A DNA stretch of 64,000 nucleotides from Neobacillus sp. SuZ13 (lineage in GTDB: Bacteria; Bacillota; Bacilli; Bacillales; Cytobacillaceae): positions 4,487,501-4,551,500 of the forward strand of contig NZ_CP126107.1 in the NCBI RefSeq assembly GCF_030123365.1. The letters are read 5' to 3'. The notes beneath the pieces were generated by a model. The model worked only from the letters and a program-made list of their open reading frames with translations, did no database searches and was not told where the DNA came from. This document shows positions 1 to 8,458 of the stretch, piece by piece (the first letter of the stretch is position 1; each line of letters begins with the position of its first letter). A program made the translations under genes and the position numbers.

Positions 1-179
1 AAAAAGAATAGCAAAAAACATACATTTAAACTGGTTAGTTGTAAAGCGGAAAAACGTTTGTATTTATATAGAAGATAAAGAGCAAAGACTTGTAATAAAA
101 AAAAAGGAAGGAACTTATTAAGTGCAGATAGAACACCAAATAAAGCGGCAATTGCAAAATAAAGATATTTTCCATTCAT
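1..179 (-). CDS. comEC: ComEC competence channel protein, N-terminal fragment (cut by window edge)
   Basis: The reading frame starts with ATG at 179, preceded by GGAG at 190-193, and stays open to base 1. The roughly 59 residues seen (beginning MNGKYLYFAIAALFGVL) are strongly hydrophobic and look like the first membrane segments of ComEC/Rec2, the polytopic protein that forms the DNA uptake channel in the competence machinery. The identification rests mainly on position: it follows comEA and comEB in the same direction, the order of the B. subtilis comE operon. A run of nine T in the coding strand keeps the frame open, so there is no frameshift here. The rest of the gene lies outside the window. 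Confidence 0.8.
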   Translation of the reverse strand, partial: MNGKYLYFAIAALFGVLSALNKFLPFFLLQVFALYLLYKYKRFSALQLTSLNVCFLLFF

Positions 180-221
180 TCGATTTTCTCCATTAAGAAT
201 TTCTTTTTATAAAATATTTAG

Positions 222-247
222 GGGAGCCGGTACATAAACCGGCACCC
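222..247 (-). promoter_or_regulatory. Intercistronic hairpin between comEB and comEC
   Basis: A GC-rich inverted repeat (GTGCCGGT / ACCGGCTC with a short loop) lies in the gap between the comEB stop and the comEC start. No clear T-run follows on the minus strand, so it looks more like an RNA stability or processing hairpin, or a weak attenuator, than a strong terminator. Confidence 0.4.
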
Positions 248-260
248 ATTTGGAAAATTA

Positions 261-719
261 TTATTTAACCATTCTTAAATCAATCACTGACTCGTTTAGA
301 GCAACCTTTTCAATTGAAACATTTGCCTGTTTAAAAAGGTCGATTGCATATGGATGATTTTTATAATCCTCGGCGTAATAAACTGTTTTAATCCCTGCTT
401 GAATAATTGCTTTACAGCATTGAAGACACGGAAAATGGGTGACATAAATTTCAGCGTCAGCGGTTGGAACTCCAAATTTAGCACACTGGAGTAATGCATT
501 CATTTCAGCATGGACCGTCCTGACACAATGATTGTCTATCACAAAACATCCCTTATCAATACAATGGTCACCGCCCGCAATGGAACCATTGTAGCCCCCG
601 GCAATAATTCGTTTATCTCTAACGATGGTTGCACCCACTGTCAACCTGGTACATGTGCTTCTAAGTGCGAGCAAATGGCTTTGTGCCATAAAATATTGAT
701 CCCAAGAAATTCTCTCCAC
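261..719 (-). CDS. comEB: ComE operon protein 2, dCMP deaminase family
   Basis: Zinc-dependent cytidine/deoxycytidylate deaminase-family protein of the late competence operon; the family reaction is dCMP to dUMP. With the chosen start (GTG at 719, preceded by GGAGTGGGAG) the protein has 152 residues. HAE at about residues 70-72 and PCLQC at about 97-101 are the zinc-binding and catalytic signature. The frame is open further upstream to 803, but the residues from VERISW onward match the known ComEB start and have the ribosome binding site. It lies between comEA and comEC. From memory the B. subtilis protein is about 35 residues longer at the C-terminus, so this copy is short. In B. subtilis comEB is not needed for transformation. 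Confidence 0.9.
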   Translation of the reverse strand: MERISWDQYFMAQSHLLALRSTCTRLTVGATIVRDKRIIAGGYNGSIAGGDHCIDKGCFVIDNHCVRTVHAEMNALLQCAKFGVPTADAEIYVTHFPCLQCCKAIIQAGIKTVYYAEDYKNHPYAIDLFKQANVSIEKVALNESVIDLRMVK

Positions 720-792
720 TTCTCCCACTCCTTTTTTGAATCGTTCTCTATAAGTGTAATAGCGCTTGTCCTTTTTGGTCAAATAAAGATTT

Positions 793-1434
793 TTAAATAG
801 CAATCAAATCCTTTAATTTTTCAAAGGTTTTATCCCCTATCCCGCTGATACTTTTTAAATCTTCGACCGCTTTAAAGGGGCCACTTGTATTCCTATATTC
901 GATGATGGCCGCTGCCTTAGCAGGTCCAATGCCGGGTAGATTCTGCAACTCTGTTTCATTTGCCTTATTAATATTAATTTTCGCTTCCTTTTGACTGCCA
1001 ACTGCCAAGCCAGGGTTACCCGGAGAGGTGATAGGTGTTGAAATTCCCGCCTCTCCCTTTGCGGGTATGTAAATGATCATTTCATCCTTTACATGTTCAG
1101 CAAAATTCACCATGCCCTGGTCTGCTTTGTCCGTTAAACCCCCAGCCCGGCTAATAACATCAATCACTCTTTCACCCGTATTTGCTTGATAAACTCCAGG
1201 CTGTTTAATTTGTCCTTTCACATCCACCATAATTTTTTCTGGTAGTTCAGGTTGTTTGTCGGATTGAATACTTCCTATTTCTTTCCCATCCTCTTGAACC
1301 TTTTCTTCCAAACTAAGTGTGTTAACGGGGGAAGTGGTTGCAGAATCACTAACATAAAAATAATAAATACCACCTAATACTAATAATGCCCCCAGCAAAA
1401 CAGAAATCTTGTGTTCAATCATCCAGTCTTTCAC
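793..1434 (-). CDS. comEA: Competence protein ComEA, membrane-anchored DNA receptor
   Basis: ComEA binds incoming double-stranded DNA at the outer face of the membrane and passes it to the ComEC channel. The 213-residue protein has an N-terminal membrane anchor (about residues 10-28), a charged linker, an SLBB-type domain (about 68-125), and two C-terminal helix-hairpin-helix motifs with the signatures LPGIGPAKA and ISGIGDKT. The start is GTG at 1434, preceded by AAGGAAGG. First gene of the comE operon, divergent from comER. The length and domain order are as expected for Bacillus. Confidence 0.95.
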   Translation of the reverse strand: MKDWMIEHKISVLLGALLVLGGIYYFYVSDSATTSPVNTLSLEEKVQEDGKEIGSIQSDKQPELPEKIMVDVKGQIKQPGVYQANTGERVIDVISRAGGLTDKADQGMVNFAEHVKDEMIIYIPAKGEAGISTPITSPGNPGLAVGSQKEAKININKANETELQNLPGIGPAKAAAIIEYRNTSGPFKAVEDLKSISGIGDKTFEKLKDLIAI

Positions 1435-1521
1435 TTGGATCCTTCCTTTCTAAAGGTATATTTCACATTCTGATTTCATATGGTTATAAAAGAATAATTG
1501 CATGCGAGGAGGGTCGGAACA

Positions 1522-2346
1522 ATGAATATAGGCATTATCGGTACTGGTAATATGGGGAGCATGTTGGTAGAAGCCATGATTGAAGGAAAAGCCATTTCCC
1601 CTGCTTCTATGATGATTACAAACAGAACAAAATCAAAAGCCTTGTTGCTTAAAGATAAATATAAGGAAATAAAGGTTGGGGCAAATCCAGGAGAAGTAGC
1701 TGCTGAGTCCGACTTGGTATTTGTTTGTGTCAAACCATTAGATGTATATAAAATTTTAAATGAAATTAAACCACAGTTAAGTCCAAAAAAATGTGTAATT
1801 ACGATTACAAGTCCTATCAGTACAAGCCAAATTGAAAAAAAGGTTTCCTGTTCAGTCGCAAGGGTAATTCCAAGTATTACAAATCGAGCCTTATCTGGGG
1901 TAACGCTGATTACTTATGGAGAAAATTGCAGTGAGCGATGGAAGAGGAAGATTGAGGAATTAATCAATAAAATTGGGGTACCAGTCCATATCAATGAAAA
2001 AATTACTAGGGCTGCATCGGATATCGTTAGTTGTGGTCCCGCTTTCTTCAGTTATTTACTTCAAAGTTTCATTAAAGCAGCAGTTAAAGAGACTGAAATT
2101 GATGAAAATGATGCAACTACGATGGCTAGTGAAATGATTGTAGGACTAGGTGAATTATTGAAGCAAGGGCATTACACCTTGCCGTCACTACAAGATAAGG
2201 TATGTGTTAAGGGCGGAATTACAGGTGAAGGAATAAAGGTATTGGATAATGAACTCGGGGACGTTTTTGAACATATCTTCCAGGCAACACATGCAAAATT
2301 TAAAGACGACCTTGATAAAGTGGAATCACAATTCTCTAATTATTAA
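1522..2346 (+). CDS. comER: ComER, pyrroline-5-carboxylate reductase-like protein
   Basis: NAD(P)-binding protein of the P5C reductase family, divergent from comEA as in B. subtilis. The Rossmann motif GTGNMG is at about residues 7-12. The C-terminal helical domain carries the ProC-like signature around GGITGEG. The frame opens at a TTG at 1498, but ATG at 1522 follows GAGGAGGG with good spacing and gives 274 residues, the usual family length. Its physiological role is unclear: it is dispensable for competence in B. subtilis, and I recall reports linking comER to sporulation and biofilm in related species. Confidence 0.9.
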   Translation: MNIGIIGTGNMGSMLVEAMIEGKAISPASMMITNRTKSKALLLKDKYKEIKVGANPGEVAAESDLVFVCVKPLDVYKILNEIKPQLSPKKCVITITSPISTSQIEKKVSCSVARVIPSITNRALSGVTLITYGENCSERWKRKIEELINKIGVPVHINEKITRAASDIVSCGPAFFSYLLQSFIKAAVKETEIDENDATTMASEMIVGLGELLKQGHYTLPSLQDKVCVKGGITGEGIKVLDNELGDVFEHIFQATHAKFKDDLDKVESQFSNY

Positions 2347-2415
2347 TTTCGCCAAGAACTGACAACATTCCTTTTTTTTTTATAAAAAAACCATCTTTTT
2401 TATAGATGGCTTCAG

Positions 2416-2453
2416 ATTGTCGAGAAAGGGTATTTTTCTCGGCAATTTTTTTA
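2416..2453 (+). terminator. Terminator of comER
   Basis: ATTGTCGAGAAA pairs with TTTCTCGGCAAT, followed by seven T on the plus strand, 70 bases after the comER stop. A smaller hairpin (CCATC/GATGG) lies just before it. Confidence 0.85.
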
Positions 2454-2507
2454 TTATGATTGTTCTAAAATACAGATTATTATAAAAAGATTTTCTATGC
2501 GACAAGT

Positions 2508-2639
2508 CCTGTTGATTTCCGTTCCGGGCACTCGCTTTCCGCGGGGAGGTCCTGGAGCCTCCTCGGCGGTACGCCTGCGGGGTCTCCAGTGACCTCTATA
2601 TCCCGCAGGAGTCGAGTGCCCTCCACTCCAATCAACAGG
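2508..2639 (+). repeat. R1 palindromic intergenic repeat, copy a
   Basis: A 132-bp GC-rich element in AT-rich surroundings. It starts CCTGTTGATTTCCGTTCC and ends CTCCACTCCAATCAACAGG, so its ends are inverted repeats, and inner arms such as GGGCACTCG/CGAGTGCCC also pair. Related copies lie at 2907-3041 and 53790-53924. No open frame in it looks coding. Confidence 0.85.
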
Positions 2640-2906
2640 GAGGCAAATCAACCTTAAGTATTGCAACACACTTTTACATCCCTTTCTAAAAATGATGCAA
2701 TCTATTTTATATTTTGGCTCGCTGCAGTAAGGAGAGCCTATTCACTTGCATGCTTTAACCCTAGTTTAATTCCTCAAAACATCCTGAGTCTCTACTACCA
2801 CTTCTTCTTTTGTAAATTTATGATATTTGCATTTGCCTGACTTAAACGTTGAATTCACCACTTATTTTTATTATTAAATGTGAGTGGCAGGTCTTTATTG
2901 TATACA
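2640..2906. other. Gene-free spacer between two R1 repeats
   Basis: AT-rich segment between the inverted R1 copies. I see no open frame with a ribosome binding site, no RNA motif and no strong hairpin. Confidence 0.6.
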
Positions 2907-3041
2907 CCTGTTGATTGGAGCGGAAGGCGCGAAGACTCCTGCGGGAGTACGGGGCAGGGGAGACCCCGCAGGAGCGAAGTGACGAGGAGGCTCCCCGGCA
3001 CGCCCGCGGAAAGCAAAGCGCCTGGAGTGCAAATCAACAGA
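2907..3041 (-). repeat. R1 palindromic intergenic repeat, copy b (inverted relative to copy a)
   Basis: About 135 bp. Read on the minus strand it closely matches the copy at 53790-53924, including the inner block GGGGAGCCTCCTCG and the block CCGTACTCCCGCAGGAG. Its ends carry CTGTTGATT/AATCAACAG. It faces copy a across a 267-bp spacer. Confidence 0.85.
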
Positions 3042-3112
3042 CCTGTTGCAAAGCCTATATATTAAAATTATTTAATGAAGTAACGCGGTGTACTATTAAA
3101 GAAAAGGAGTAA

Positions 3113-3143
3113 AATAAAAAGCTATCGAAAGTTTTTCGATAGC
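3113..3143 (-). terminator. Terminator of the yqeG-yqeM operon
   Basis: On the minus strand GCTATCGAAA pairs with TTTCGATAGC and is followed by TTTTTATTTT, shortly after the yqeM stop codon. Confidence 0.85.
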
Positions 3144-3159
3144 CTGAAACCATCTTTTT

Positions 3160-3921
3160 TTATAGCTGGCTTTCTTTATGTTTTCTTGCTACAAAAAAGA
3201 TTCGTTCTGATTGTGAGTGAGGGTCTGAGTTTTCAAAATCAGCACTGACTTCCAGCACTTCAAAACCGGCCTCGACCAACCAGTTTGAATATTGCTGCAC
3301 TGTATATGTACGTTGAAAATGAAGTTCATCAAAGCGGTCATACTTATCGGTTTGTTCGTCCAAGACAAAGAAGCTTAACTCATGCTCAACACTATTTAAA
3401 CTTTCTCCAGCAAAACTATTCCAAATAAAGGAAACACTTTCCTCGCTTGAAGCATAGGTTTGATTTATGAATAGATGCTCTATTTTATAAATCGAATGGA
3501 CATCAAAGAGGAAAATTCCCTTATTGCTCAAATGCTGAATAACGCTTGAAAAAGTTGCCCTAACTTCTTCCTCAGTTTGCAGATAATTTAACGAGTCACA
3601 TAAAATACCAATGACATCAAATTCCGCTTGACCTTCCAAATCCGCCATATTCTGCTGAAAAAATGGAATTCTTAGCCCATTTTCCTCAGCTTTTGCCTGG
3701 GCTACGGCTAGCATATCCTCAGATAAATCGACACCCGTTACTTGAAAACCATCTTGAGCTAAGCGGACGGATAATTCACCCGTGCCGCATGCCAAGTCAA
3801 GTAAACGGGTGCCCTCAACATGATATTTTACGCACCTATCTTTAACGAACTCGACCCACTCCTGATAGGGTGCATCCTTCATTAATTCATCATAAAGATA
3901 AGCGAATTGTTGATAACTCAT
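3160..3921 (-). CDS. yqeM: Class I SAM-dependent methyltransferase YqeM
   Basis: A 253-residue Rossmann-fold methyltransferase. The SAM-binding motif I, LLDLACGTGELS, lies at about residues 40-51 and is followed by an acidic motif II (VTGVDLSEDML). The substrate is unknown for this family member. It is last in the operon and its start overlaps the rsfS stop by four bases, which suggests translational coupling. Its position between comER and rsfS is the position of B. subtilis yqeM. The neighbours act in ribosome maturation, so an RNA or ribosomal target is possible but not shown. Confidence 0.85.
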   Translation of the reverse strand: MSYQQFAYLYDELMKDAPYQEWVEFVKDRCVKYHVEGTRLLDLACGTGELSVRLAQDGFQVTGVDLSEDMLAVAQAKAEENGLRIPFFQQNMADLEGQAEFDVIGILCDSLNYLQTEEEVRATFSSVIQHLSNKGIFLFDVHSIYKIEHLFINQTYASSEESVSFIWNSFAGESLNSVEHELSFFVLDEQTDKYDRFDELHFQRTYTVQQYSNWLVEAGFEVLEVSADFENSDPHSQSERIFFVARKHKESQL

Positions 3922-4274
3922 GTATTTAACTCACTAAGGATATCTTCAATCGGTGCATCGCCCCATAAGCGTTCTAACTTATAATAGCTTCTTTCGTCAC
4001 GATGAAATACATGGGCCACAACGTCACCAAGATCAATTAATACCCATCTTGCTTCATCAAAGCCTTCTATTCTTTTTACTTCACAACCATGTTCTTGCGC
4101 TTTTTCTTTTATTTCCCTTGCAATTGCCTGAACTTGTTTATCGGAATTACCATGACAAATGATGAAGTAATCCGCTATGAGGGAAATCCCCCGCATATTT
4201 AATGCAAGGATGTCTTCTGCTCGTTTATCATCCGCAGCTTTAACTGCAATTTTTAGTAGTTCATGATTATCCAT
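3918..4274 (-). CDS. rsfS: Ribosomal silencing factor RsfS
   Basis: RsfS/Iojap family, 118 residues. It binds ribosomal protein uL14 on the 50S subunit and blocks joining with 30S when nutrients are low. The conserved block with ADYFIICHGNS and the later WVLIDLGDVVAHVF segment are typical. The gene is three bases downstream of yqeK and overlaps yqeM by four bases. Confidence 0.95.
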   Translation of the reverse strand: MDNHELLKIAVKAADDKRAEDILALNMRGISLIADYFIICHGNSDKQVQAIAREIKEKAQEHGCEVKRIEGFDEARWVLIDLGDVVAHVFHRDERSYYKLERLWGDAPIEDILSELNT

Positions 4275-4277
4275 GAA

Positions 4278-4844
4278 TCAATCCTCCAGTTTCGTAATTA
4301 GGTCATTGTACGTATAGAATGTATCAGGGTAAACCGTTTGATTCTTTTTTAATAAAAAGCTAATTGTGTTTCTAATTGCCATAATTAATGCTTTATCTAA
4401 ATTTTCTTTGGCCATTTTTCTTACTTCATCCACACCTGGAAAATGACGGCCTGGTTCAATGTAATCGGCCAAATAGATTATTTTTTCTAAAAGCGTCATT
4501 GCCGGTCTTCCTGATGTATGATAGCGAATGGCATCTAACACCTCAGGATCGTTGATGCCCGCTTCCTTTTCCACCAAGTACATACCCGCAGGTGCATGCC
4601 ACAATTCTGAATTAAATTGAAGTAAATCCTCTGGGAATCCTTGACTAGCGATAATTTCCTTCATTTCTTCTTTAGGCCGAAATTTTGCATAATCATGAAA
4701 AATGGCAGCTAATTCAGCTTTCTGTTCATCCCCGCCATATTGCTTTGCAAGGACGATTGCTGTCTCCATTACTCCTAGGGTATGTTGATAGCGATGGTCA
4801 GTTAATTGTTTCTTAACAAGCTTTAATGCCGCTTCACGTTCCAT
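4278..4844 (-). CDS. yqeK: YqeK, HD-domain symmetrical Ap4A hydrolase
   Basis: HD-domain phosphohydrolase, 188 residues, of the YqeK family that splits diadenosine tetraphosphate into two ADP. The HD metal site is in AAIFHDYAKF at about residues 45-54, and the distal motif is in IIYLADYIEPGR. Its start overlaps the nadD stop by 11 bases, so the two are probably translationally coupled, as in other Bacillaceae. Confidence 0.92.
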   Translation of the reverse strand: MEREAALKLVKKQLTDHRYQHTLGVMETAIVLAKQYGGDEQKAELAAIFHDYAKFRPKEEMKEIIASQGFPEDLLQFNSELWHAPAGMYLVEKEAGINDPEVLDAIRYHTSGRPAMTLLEKIIYLADYIEPGRHFPGVDEVRKMAKENLDKALIMAIRNTISFLLKKNQTVYPDTFYTYNDLITKLED

Positions 4845-5403
4845 ACAAATGCTTCTCCTCGATAAATTGAATGACCGAATCCGGCAATAAATACCGAATG
4901 GTCTGTTTGTTTTTTACCCTAGCTCTTATCATACTTGATGAAACATCGATTGCAGGCACATCTACGAAAAGGACAGGGTAATCGGTTTGACTGCTATATG
5001 CAGGTCTTTCAACTCCAACAAATTGGACAAGTCTAATTAATTCGTCAATTTTATGCCATTTTGGCAGGTATTGTATCATATCCGCGCCAATAATAAAGAA
5101 AAATTGATGGTCGGAATACTGGGCATTGATCATTTTCATCGTATCGACTGTATAAGAAGGGCCTTTTCTATGAAGTTCAATCGTTTCGACTCGAAAAGCA
5201 TCATTTCCTTGGATGGCTAATTCAAGCATTTCCAGGCGGTCTTCATTTGTTATCGATTCCGATTTTTTCTTATGTGGAGGCTCTTGATTTGGCATAAACC
5301 AAATTTCATCTAGATCTAGGCTAGAAAGAACCTCATTTGCAATTAAAAGATGTCCGTAATGCGGAGGATCAAAGGTCCCTCCCAATATTCCCACCTTTTT
5401 CAT
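4834..5403 (-). CDS. nadD: Nicotinate-nucleotide adenylyltransferase NadD
   Basis: Makes deamido-NAD from nicotinate mononucleotide and ATP, an essential step of NAD synthesis. The 189-residue protein begins with the nucleotidyltransferase motif GGTFDPPHYGH (about residues 9-19) and ends with the ISSTxIR-like motif SSSMIRARV. It sits between yhbY and yqeK. Confidence 0.96.
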   Translation of the reverse strand: MKKVGILGGTFDPPHYGHLLIANEVLSSLDLDEIWFMPNQEPPHKKKSESITNEDRLEMLELAIQGNDAFRVETIELHRKGPSYTVDTMKMINAQYSDHQFFFIIGADMIQYLPKWHKIDELIRLVQFVGVERPAYSSQTDYPVLFVDVPAIDVSSSMIRARVKNKQTIRYLLPDSVIQFIEEKHLYGT

Positions 5404-5427
5404 GCGCTCGTCTCCTTATACATTCGA

Positions 5428-5718
5428 TTATGGAAGCTTGATTGTTTTCTTTTCTACAGACTCTTTATAGAGGACGATCGTATTCCCAATAAGTTGGACA
5501 ATTTCTGCTCCTGTACCCTCTGCCAATTGCTCAGCCACGACCGTTTTATCATCTTCACAATTTTGCAAAACGCTGATTTTAAAAAGCTCCCTTGCTTCAA
5601 GTGCATCAGCGATTTGCTTAATCATATTTTCGTTTACTCCCCCTTTACCTACTTGAAAAATAGGATCTAAATGGTGAGCCTTTGAACGTAAGAATCTTTT
5701 TTGCTTTCCTGTTAACAT
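5428..5718 (-). CDS. yhbY: RNA-binding protein YhbY/YqeI (CRM domain)
   Basis: A 96-residue single CRM-domain protein that associates with pre-50S ribosomal particles. It shows the GxxG-type RNA-binding loop in FQVGKGGVNENMI and ends with the usual TIVLYKES strand. Its ATG follows CTAGGAGGAAG and overlaps the aroE stop by a few bases. Confidence 0.93.
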   Translation of the reverse strand: MLTGKQKRFLRSKAHHLDPIFQVGKGGVNENMIKQIADALEARELFKISVLQNCEDDKTVVAEQLAEGTGAEIVQLIGNTIVLYKESVEKKTIKLP

Positions 5719-6551
5719 GTTCTTCCTCCTAGTTGTTTTAACACATTATCTCTCATTCTTTCTACATCTGGGAATATACCTGTCCATTTTTCAAAAGCAA
5801 GGGCTCCTTGATAAACAAACATATCTATTCCGTTTTGGATTCTTGCTCCATTTTGACGTGCGTCTTTTAAAAATTGTGTTTCAAGTGGATTGTATATGAT
5901 ATCACAAAAGACTGACTGATTCCTTAAATTATTTAGTGCGATTGGCTGCTCATAAATTTTTGGGGACATGCCGATCAAAGTTGTTTGAATAACCAAATCA
6001 TATTCCCCTAATGATTCAATTACTTCTTCAAAAGAACATGCTCTTGAATCAACAGAATAAGGGCAATCATTGATCAATCCAATAGCCCGATCAATTGTAC
6101 GATTAGCAATGTCTAATCTCTGAGTGTTTTCCTTAGCCAACGTAAAATAGATGGCTCTCGCTGCACCGCCCGCTCCAATAATCAAAACTTTTTGACCAGT
6201 TAATTTTGGTAATATAGCATTTAACCCTTTTAAAAAACCAGGACCATCTGTGTTATAGCCAATTAATTGACCATTCTCATTCACTACCGTATTAACCGCT
6301 CCGATATTTAAGGCTAATTCATCTATACCATCCAGAAAGGGGATAATGTTGCTTTTATGTGGTACCGTTACATTAAATCCACCGACACCCACCGCTTTTA
6401 AACCCTTGACAGCATCATGTAAATTCTCCCCCTTCACATGAAATGGTAAATAAACGGAATCCATGTTATAAAAGGAAAATAAATCATTCATCATAAACGG
6501 AGACATTGAATGTCCGATTGGATCCCCTAAGACAGCATATAATTTTTTCAC
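5712..6551 (-). CDS. aroE: Shikimate dehydrogenase
   Basis: Reduces 3-dehydroshikimate to shikimate with NADPH (aromatic amino acid synthesis). The substrate motif NVTVPHK and the dinucleotide motif GAGGAARA are clear. I chose the GTG at 6551 (VKKLYAVLGDP), preceded by GGTGGGGG, giving 279 residues. An in-frame ATG at 6569 would add MGGGIL, but it overlaps that ribosome binding site and related enzymes start at MKKLY. Confidence 0.94.
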   Translation of the reverse strand: MKKLYAVLGDPIGHSMSPFMMNDLFSFYNMDSVYLPFHVKGENLHDAVKGLKAVGVGGFNVTVPHKSNIIPFLDGIDELALNIGAVNTVVNENGQLIGYNTDGPGFLKGLNAILPKLTGQKVLIIGAGGAARAIYFTLAKENTQRLDIANRTIDRAIGLINDCPYSVDSRACSFEEVIESLGEYDLVIQTTLIGMSPKIYEQPIALNNLRNQSVFCDIIYNPLETQFLKDARQNGARIQNGIDMFVYQGALAFEKWTGIFPDVERMRDNVLKQLGGRTC

Positions 6552-6583
6552 CAGTATTCCCCCACCCATTAAGCATTATCTAT

Positions 6584-7690
6584 TTATATTAAGGATTTCC
6601 GAATTAATGCTTGTACACCTTTAGGAACGTATGCAGCTACCTTTGCATCAGGCTCATTGACAGTAATCCAGCCAAGACCTGAGAAAACAATGTCTGTTTT
6701 TGCTTCTTTGATGAAAAATTCCTGTCTCACTAGTTCCGGAAAGGATTCGATTTGATTCATACGAGGTGGAGTTAACATTTCCCCCACATGTTTTTCATAA
6801 AGCTCATCGGCATTCTCCATTTTAGTTCTATGAATATTTAATTCATTGGAGACATAACAAACAAATGACCTACGGCCTCCGCTAATATAATCAAAGCGAG
6901 CTAACCCGCCGAAGAACAAGGTCTGCCCTTCGTTTAATTGAAATACCTTTGGCTTGATTTCCTTTTTAGGGGTAATAATTTTTAAATCCTGCTTATCTAC
7001 AAAATGAGCCATTTGATGATGGTTAATAATACCAGGAGAATCAATTAATGACTTTTCATCATCGAGCGGAATTTTGATAATATCCAATGTCGTTCCTGGA
7101 AAATGGGAGGTGGTAATCACATCAGTTTCACCTGTTACCTCTTTAATAATTCGATTGATAAACGTTGATTTCCCAACATTTGTACAACCCACGACATAGA
7201 CGTCTTTACCGTTCCGGTGTTCATCAATGGCCGCAGCAGTTTCCCGAACATACATCCCTTTGGCTGCACTGACAAGGAATACATCTTCCGGTTTTAATCC
7301 GAGTTCTTTTGCCTCGTGTTTCATCCAATGAATTAATTTGCTATGCTTCACAGATTTAGGTAACAAATCAACCTTATTTCCGACAAGGAGCACTTTATTA
7401 CTTCCAACAAAACGATGTAATCCCGGTAACCAACTGCCATTAAAATCAAAAATATCGACGATCATGACAATCAATGCATCAGACTTACCCATTTCATTTA
7501 ATATTTTTAAGAAATCATCGTCCGTTAAGCTGACATCTTGGACTTCATTATAATGCTTAAGACGAAAACATCGCTGGCAGATAATCATTTCCTTTTCCAA
7601 AGCCGATGTTGGGGCATATCCTAGTTCCTCTGGGTTTACGGTTTGAATTTTTACCCCACAACCCATACATATATGTTGATGTTCACTCAC
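6584..7690 (-). CDS. yqeH: Ribosome biogenesis GTPase YqeH
   Basis: Circularly permuted GTPase needed for 30S subunit maturation; 368 residues. An N-terminal zinc finger (CMGCG about residues 8-12, CQRC about 38-41) precedes the GTPase domain. The motif order is permuted: G4 (NKVDLLPK) comes before G1 (GCTNVGKSTF) and G3 (DSPGI). Upstream of aroE in the operon. Confidence 0.96.
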   Translation of the reverse strand: MSEHQHICMGCGVKIQTVNPEELGYAPTSALEKEMIICQRCFRLKHYNEVQDVSLTDDDFLKILNEMGKSDALIVMIVDIFDFNGSWLPGLHRFVGSNKVLLVGNKVDLLPKSVKHSKLIHWMKHEAKELGLKPEDVFLVSAAKGMYVRETAAAIDEHRNGKDVYVVGCTNVGKSTFINRIIKEVTGETDVITTSHFPGTTLDIIKIPLDDEKSLIDSPGIINHHQMAHFVDKQDLKIITPKKEIKPKVFQLNEGQTLFFGGLARFDYISGGRRSFVCYVSNELNIHRTKMENADELYEKHVGEMLTPPRMNQIESFPELVRQEFFIKEAKTDIVFSGLGWITVNEPDAKVAAYVPKGVQALIRKSLI

Positions 7691-7693
7691 ACA

Positions 7694-8209
7694 TTAATCC
7701 TCCCATTGAAGCATTCCTTTTTTTCGAAACCAATTTAAAATCCTTCTTTCAGCAAAACGGTTAAATTTTGTCCAAAAGCCATCCGTTTGCGCAACAGGGA
7801 CAACCAGGATAGTATGAAATCCACCCCGGTTTCCGCCAAGTACATCCGTCAGTAACTGATCTCCAATTACTACAGCTTCTTCTTTTTTTATTCCCATTTG
7901 TGAAATTGCTTTATGAAAAGCGACTGCAAACGGCTTCCTCGCCCTAAAAATAAACGGAATTTTTAAAGGATCAGAAAAAGCTTTGACTCGTTCTTCATTA
8001 TTATTAGATACAATTGTCACGAGGATATTGTGTCTTTTAATTTCCTCAAACCATTTAATTAATTGAGGAGTAGCAAAGGGGCGGTCCCACTCTACTAACG
8101 TATTATCTAAATCCGTAATGATCCCTTTAATCCCCTTGGCACTTAACTGCTCTGGTGATATATCAAGAATGCTTTTGACATGCTCATTCGGTAAAAATTG
8201 TTTTAACAC
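7694..8209 (-). CDS. yqeG: YqeG, HAD subfamily IIIA phosphatase
   Basis: 171-residue HAD-family phosphatase. The nucleophile motif is in IITDLDNTLVEWD (about residues 30-42), motif II is TIVSNN, and the GDQLLTDVLGGN block is motif IV. The substrate is not established here; related plant and cyanobacterial proteins are phosphatidylglycerophosphate phosphatases, so a lipid role is possible. First gene of the eight-gene operon ending at yqeM, spaced three bases from yqeH. Confidence 0.88.
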   Translation of the reverse strand: MLKQFLPNEHVKSILDISPEQLSAKGIKGIITDLDNTLVEWDRPFATPQLIKWFEEIKRHNILVTIVSNNNEERVKAFSDPLKIPFIFRARKPFAVAFHKAISQMGIKKEEAVVIGDQLLTDVLGGNRGGFHTILVVPVAQTDGFWTKFNRFAERRILNWFRKKGMLQWED

Positions 8210-8458
8210 TAAGCTTACACCTCATTGACATCTAAATTCGTTCATTATTTTTTCACATGTACCATCATAACCAATTTTAACCTTTGTTTCAAAGATTAAA
8301 AGAAGTTTTAAACTTATTATTCATCAAAACATGGTAATACATGATTAATACTTTTTCTCTCTATGTTCATCAGCAAATCACTTGTTTGGAGCAGTAATCC
8401 ATATACAGGATAAAAATAATTAAAATATTTTTCGACAAATTTCGTCATTTCCAAATAT
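8210..8458. other. Intergenic region upstream of yqeG
   Basis: Non-coding AT-rich sequence that should hold the yqeG operon promoter on the minus strand. I could not pick a convincing promoter pair. Confidence 0.5.

Noticed and set aside
80..125. Possible frameshift in comEC at a homopolymer run
   Set aside because: Counting nine T in the coding strand keeps the frame open and gives a plausible hydrophobic sequence to the window edge.
2765..2860. Short minus-strand frame VVNSTFKSGKC... of 27 codons
   Set aside because: The composition looks somewhat coding, but a stop codon directly precedes the GTG start and there is no ribosome binding site.
2454..3112. Open frames of 60-71 codons over the R1 repeats
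   Set aside because: They coincide with the GC-rich palindromic repeats, occur on both strands and lack ribosome binding sites.
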